A DNA stretch of 64,000 bases, taken from the NCBI RefSeq assembly GCF_964204645.1, contig NC_134032.1, positions 16,368,775 through 16,432,774 on the forward strand. Reading direction: 5' to 3'. The notes under the pieces are model-generated. The model did not search any database and had not been told where the DNA came from. It saw nothing but the letters and a program-made list of their open reading frames with translations. This stretch comes from Tubulanus polymorphus (Eukaryota; Nemertea; Palaeonemertea; Tubulaniformes; Tubulanidae). Shown one piece after another: positions 60,111-64,000 of this stretch. The first letter of the stretch is position 1. Every line of letters starts with the position of its first letter. Both the position numbers and the translations under genes were made by a program.

Positions 60111-63100
60111 ATGGGTAAGTCAGTAGATATTACGATATATTTTTTTCAATTCTACATCGCAGTTTGTTACACAAATGATATTTTGAAAAAAACTTTATTT
60201 CAATATATCACACTTAGCCAAGCCCCTGACCATTTAGTTACAATGACGTTATTCCTTGAAAATGGATTTAGTGGAAAACCGAAAATGATTCAGATTTTAA
60301 CATTTTGATATTTTGTCGGATTTCTGATTGTTGGACTTGGATTTCTTTTTTAATGTTAGAAAGAATTTTAATGCTAAACGGCGCGTGAAAGAATTGGTCC
60401 TCTCCAATCTATATATCCTTAGATTATTCAGAAATTTTCATTTTCAGAAATTAGATTTAAATCATATAGGCTCTTATAGACAAACCTTCTGAAGCGTGGC
60501 GGTGTATAAAACTGGGTCATAACCATTATAAACCTTTATAACGTCCGCTCTCACCTCCGTTTCCTCCCTCCTCCCTTCCTCCCTCCCTTCCTCCTTCCCT
60601 CCCTCCCTCCCTCTCTCCCTCCCTCACTCTCAGTTTCTCTCACTCCCTCTCTCTTTTCTAGCGTGTTGTAACGATGAAGATAACGGACCTGGTTATAGGA
60701 CCCCCCTCGAAGCGATGAAAGGTCCTCGTGAAAAGTTAATCTATGTATCATGTATCAGAAGGAAGACGCCGTCTGCGCACCTGCCTGATTACATGGCTAC
60801 TGTTGATGTCGACCCAACATCGTCCACTTATTGTCAGGTAGTGATCGTGGTACCCTCTAGGGGGCGGGGGTTACATGACAACCACTAGGGGGTGGGGGTT
60901 ACATGACAACCACTAGGTGGAGTGGAAGTTGGACCACTTTCAGGACAGAATGAACCTAATTTGATTTGTTAGTTTCGATATCGTTGATAGACAATATATA
61001 AACATAGTGCAAAGAGCGCGTTCCAATCTAGAAAATAGAAACCGGTCTGGACTAGTTCGTTACTAACTAGTTCACCGTGTTGTGATCGTCTGTACCAGAT
61101 AACGCTGAAAATCTATACCGGGTTCACATCGAGTTCAAAACTATATGCAATTCAATATCCTTATGTTCGAGTTTTAGTCAGAAAACAATAAAATGTATAA
61201 CGACAGCCAAAATCCGCCCAACGCCCACATACAAAAAATGTATGAAATGAATATATTTCTATTCACCTTTGTGCAGGTGATTTCGAGGGCAACAACAACT
61301 CATCTTGAAGATGAACTTCATCACTCCGGGTGGAACGTCTGCTCAAGTTGTCATGGTGATACGGAGAAGGCCCGGAAGTATATAATTTTTCCGACGATAG
61401 AGGGCGATCGGGTGTATCTGTTCGACACGAAAACCGACCCGAGATCCCCGAAATTACACAAGGTTTGAGAAAGAAAATGAATCCATTGATTTCAGGAACC
61501 GTGGTTTCACTGTCGTGGGTGGGGACTAGAATATTCAACTCAAGAATGAAAACATCTGGAATAAACTAATGTGGGTTCAGTGCTAACTGTGGAACTGGGT
61601 TCAGTGTTAACTGTGGAACTGGGTTCAGAGTTAACTGTGGGACTTGGTTCAGTGCTAACTGTGGAACTGAGTTCAGAGTTAACTGTGGAACTGGGTTCAG
61701 TGTTAACTGTGGAACTGGGTTCAGTGTTAACTGTGGAACTGAGTTCAGAGTTAACTGTGGAACTGGGTTCAGTGTTAACTGTGGAACTGGGTTCAGTGTT
61801 AACTGTGGAACTGGGTTCAGTGTTAACTGTGGAACTGGGTTCAGTGTTAACTGTGGAACTGGGTTCAGAGTTAACTGTGGAACTGGGTTCAGAGTTAACT
61901 GTGGAACTGAGTTCAGTGCTAACTGTGGAACTGGGTTCAGAGTTAACTGTGGAACTGGGTTCTGTGTTAATTGTGGAACTGGGTTCAGAGTTAACTGTGG
62001 AACTGGGTTCTGTGTTAACTGTGGAACTGGGTTCAGAGTTAACTGTGGAACTGGGTTCTGTGTTAACTGTGGAACTGGGTTCAGAGTTAACTGTGGAACT
62101 GGGTTCAGAGTTAACTGTGGAACTGGGTTCAGAGTTAACTGTGGAACTGAGTTCAGTGCTAACTGTGGAACTGGGTTCAGAGTTAACTGTGGAACTGGGT
62201 TCAGAGTTAACTGTGGAACTGGGTTCAGTGTTAACTGTGGAACTGGGTTCAGTGTTAACTGTGGAACTGGGTTCAGAGTTAACTGTGGAACTGAGTTCAG
62301 TGCTAACTGTGGAACTGGGTTCAGAGTTAACTGTGGAACTGGGTTCAGAGTTAACTGTGGAACTGGGTTCAGTGTTAACTGTGGAACTGGGTTCAGAGTT
62401 AACTGTGGAACTGGGTTCAGAGTTAACTGTGGAACTGGGTTCAGAGTTAACTGTGGAACTGGGTTCAGTGTTAACTGTGGAACTGGGTTCAGAGTTAACT
62501 GTGGAACTGGGTTCAGAGTTAACTGTGGAACTGGGTTCAGAGTTAACTGTGGAACTGGGTTCAGTGTTAACTGTGGTTACTGGGTTCAGAGTTAACTGTG
62601 GAACTGGGTTCAGAGTTAACTGTGGAACTGGGTTCAGGGTTAACTGTGGAACTGGGTTCACAGAGATATTGAATGGTTGTATTATTTACAGGTGGTGGAA
62701 GCCGAGGACATTCTAGAGAAAACCGGACTTTCTACCCTGCACACGTCACACTGTTTGGGTTCAGGAGAAGTGATGATCAGTACTATGGGCGATATTAACG
62801 GTGACGGGAAAGGTATTGTTGTGTTGCGAGGCGATAACGGGTTCCGGGCCGTGTTAGGTCAATTGTTATCGAGATAGATATAAAACACTTGATATTAATA
62901 TTTACATAAATAATCGCGTGCAAATCGGGTCAAATTATTCAGAACACATTTTAACGATGATTAGATATTGCCCCCGATTTAGTTAGGCCAAAGGCCATTT
63001 ATACAATACAATCATATTACCATAAACATTTTAAACTATGATTTTTGGGAATCCAGTTTTATTTGTTCGAGTTATTTTCAGGTGAATTCCTATTGTTGGA

Positions 63101-63834
63101 TGGTAGTGATTTTTCTGTGAGGGGTAAATGGAATCGAGGTCACGATATCGCGGAATTTGGATACGATTTTTGGTATCAGCCGAATCATAACGTACTAGTA
63201 TCGACTGGATGGGGTCACCCTCGCTGCTTCAAGAAAGGATTCGATATCGAAGACGTGAAAAATGGTAAAGTTGACAGACTGATGGTCTGACTCATAGAGG
63301 GTTCAGGAGGAAGCCACCAACATTAGCCCAGCACCTGTGCCTATAACAGCTGTGAAGAGCTGTTTGGTTTAGGGGGGGGGGGAGTGGACCCCGCTCCTAT
63401 GTGTTTTAGTTTGATAAAAATCCCATCCTCCCTCGGCAGAGATTCGAATCTGATGCGAACGCCTGTGGTATTCTCTATGATTCAGGTTGTTATGGCAACT
63501 CGTTGTATATATGGGACTGGACGACTCATGAATTACGACAGACGATCAATTTAGGACCAGACGGAGTGATTCCGTTAGAAGTGAGATTCCTTCACGATCC
63601 TGAATCTCCAGTCGGATTCGTCGGATGCGCTTTGAGCAGTTCTATTTTTAGAATCTATAAAACAACGGTCAGTTTAACACCCTTCGACGTCATAGGGTGA
63701 GGATCCACGGAACCAGGACGCGAATAATGATTTGAATATGATACTCTATTTGTAGGGCGGAAGTTGGGCGGCTGAGAAAGTGATCCAAATTCCAAGCAAA
63801 AAGGTCGAAGGTTGGGCACTTCCGGAGATGCCAT
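60111..63834 (+). CDS. SELENBP1: SELENBP1 / methanethiol oxidase, first seven exons (partial at right edge)
   Basis: Exons: 60111-60114, 60662-60837, 61277-61462, 62692-62812, 63082-63264, 63486-63667, 63756-63834; GT-AG and in phase, about 270 residues before the window ends. The protein begins [20 protein letters not shown] and keeps [83 protein letters not shown] and [15 protein letters not shown], all collinear with vertebrate SELENBP1. That cytosolic copper-dependent enzyme oxidises methanethiol to hydrogen peroxide, formaldehyde and hydrogen sulfide; the CSSC motif is present. Only ATGG is coding in exon 1, a very short first coding exon. The C-terminal 40% is beyond the window. Confidence 0.95.
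60548..60655. repeat. CCCT/TTCC-rich tract before SELENBP1 exon 2
   Basis: About 100 bp of CCTCCCTTCCTCCCTC and similar immediately upstream of the exon 2 acceptor; it doubles as the polypyrimidine tract. Confidence 0.85.
60848..60918. repeat. Three-copy CTCF-like direct repeat in SELENBP1 intron 2
   Basis: Units with CTAGGGGGCGGGGGTTACAT, CCACTAGGGGGTGGGGGTTA and CCACTAGGTGGAG, about 31 bp apart, starting roughly 10 bp after the exon 2 donor. Confidence 0.75.
61565..62660. repeat. 24-bp minisatellite with GTGGAACTGGGTTC core in SELENBP1 intron 3
   Basis: About 45 copies of GTTAACTGTGGAACTGGGTT plus CAGA or CAGT. It starts about 100 bp after exon 3 and ends about 30 bp before exon 4. Open frames of over 370 codons on both strands are artefacts. 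The core joins the TTAAC and GTGGAACTGG parts of MITE family C. Confidence 0.97.
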
Positions 63835-63859
63835 GTATGTATTCCTCTAGCATAGTGCT

Positions 63860-64000
63860 CCCTTCCTTCCCCCGCACCCTTTCCTCCCTCCCTCCCTCCC
63901 CCGCACCCTCTCCTCCCTCCCCCGCACCCTCCCTCCCTCCCCCGCACCCTCTCCTCCCTCCCCCGCACCCTCCCTCCCTCCCCGCACCCTCTCCTCCCTC
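63860..64000. repeat. C-rich minisatellite in SELENBP1 intron 7
   Basis: Units of CCCTCCCTCCCCCGCACCCT and CTCCTCCCTC, starting about 25 bp after the exon 7 donor and running to the window edge. Confidence 0.93.

Noticed and set aside
61540-62716. ORFs of 373 and 381 codons on opposite strands
   Set aside because: Readings of the 24-bp minisatellite in SELENBP1 intron 3.

Overview
The window is nuclear DNA from a non-vertebrate animal, most likely a spiralian such as a mollusc, brachiopod or annelid. The reasons are spliced genes with GT-AG introns, clear orthologues of bilaterian genes (Hippo kinase, KICS2, SELENBP1, MTCL/SOGA), tRNA-derived SINEs, many small terminal-inverted-repeat elements and a very heavy load of minisatellites. 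The species cannot be fixed from the sequence alone. There are no bacterial, viral or organellar genes and no CRISPR array.

Layout, left to right. 1-5.7 kb: 5' part (minus strand) of an MTCL/SOGA-type microtubule-associated coiled-coil gene, with its CpG- and E-box-containing upstream region to about 6.9 kb. 7-10.5 kb: repeats. 10.8-15.2 kb: a complete eight-exon gene (minus) for a secretory-pathway JmjC/cupin protein with an EF-hand and a C-terminal KDEL. 15.4-16.9 kb: a 34-bp minisatellite. 17.2-28.9 kb: five intronless, closely related 12-TM transporters of the SLC18/vesicular amine transporter type, two on minus and three on plus, arranged as a partly palindromic duplication. 30.0-31.1 kb: an intronless rhodopsin-like GPCR. 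32.1-37.0 kb: two small multi-exon genes for secreted cysteine-rich proteins that share an exon plan. 37-45 kb: mostly mobile-element remnants and simple repeats, including a 200-bp inverted repeat pair. 45.1-51.9 kb: a complete Hippo/MST1/2 kinase gene (plus) with what look like two mutually exclusive exons for the start of the kinase domain. 52.2-53.4 kb: an 18-bp minisatellite. 54.7-58.3 kb: a complete ten-exon KICS2 gene (minus). 60.1 kb to the right edge: the first seven exons of a SELENBP1/methanethiol oxidase gene (plus).

The gene models were built by hand from splice signals, reading phase and remembered family sequences; every exon junction given keeps frame. Two growth-control genes (Hippo kinase and the mTORC1-regulating KICS2) are convergent neighbours, but I see no evidence that this is more than chance. 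The strongest unusual signals are: the tandem alternative P-loop exons of the Hippo kinase; minisatellites that abut splice sites in most introns, one of which triplicates a splice donor; a family of minisatellites that share the end of one MITE; a 36-bp array whose unit matches the CTCF core; the palindromic transporter cluster with apparent gene conversion; and the pair of unrecognised secreted cysteine-rich proteins.
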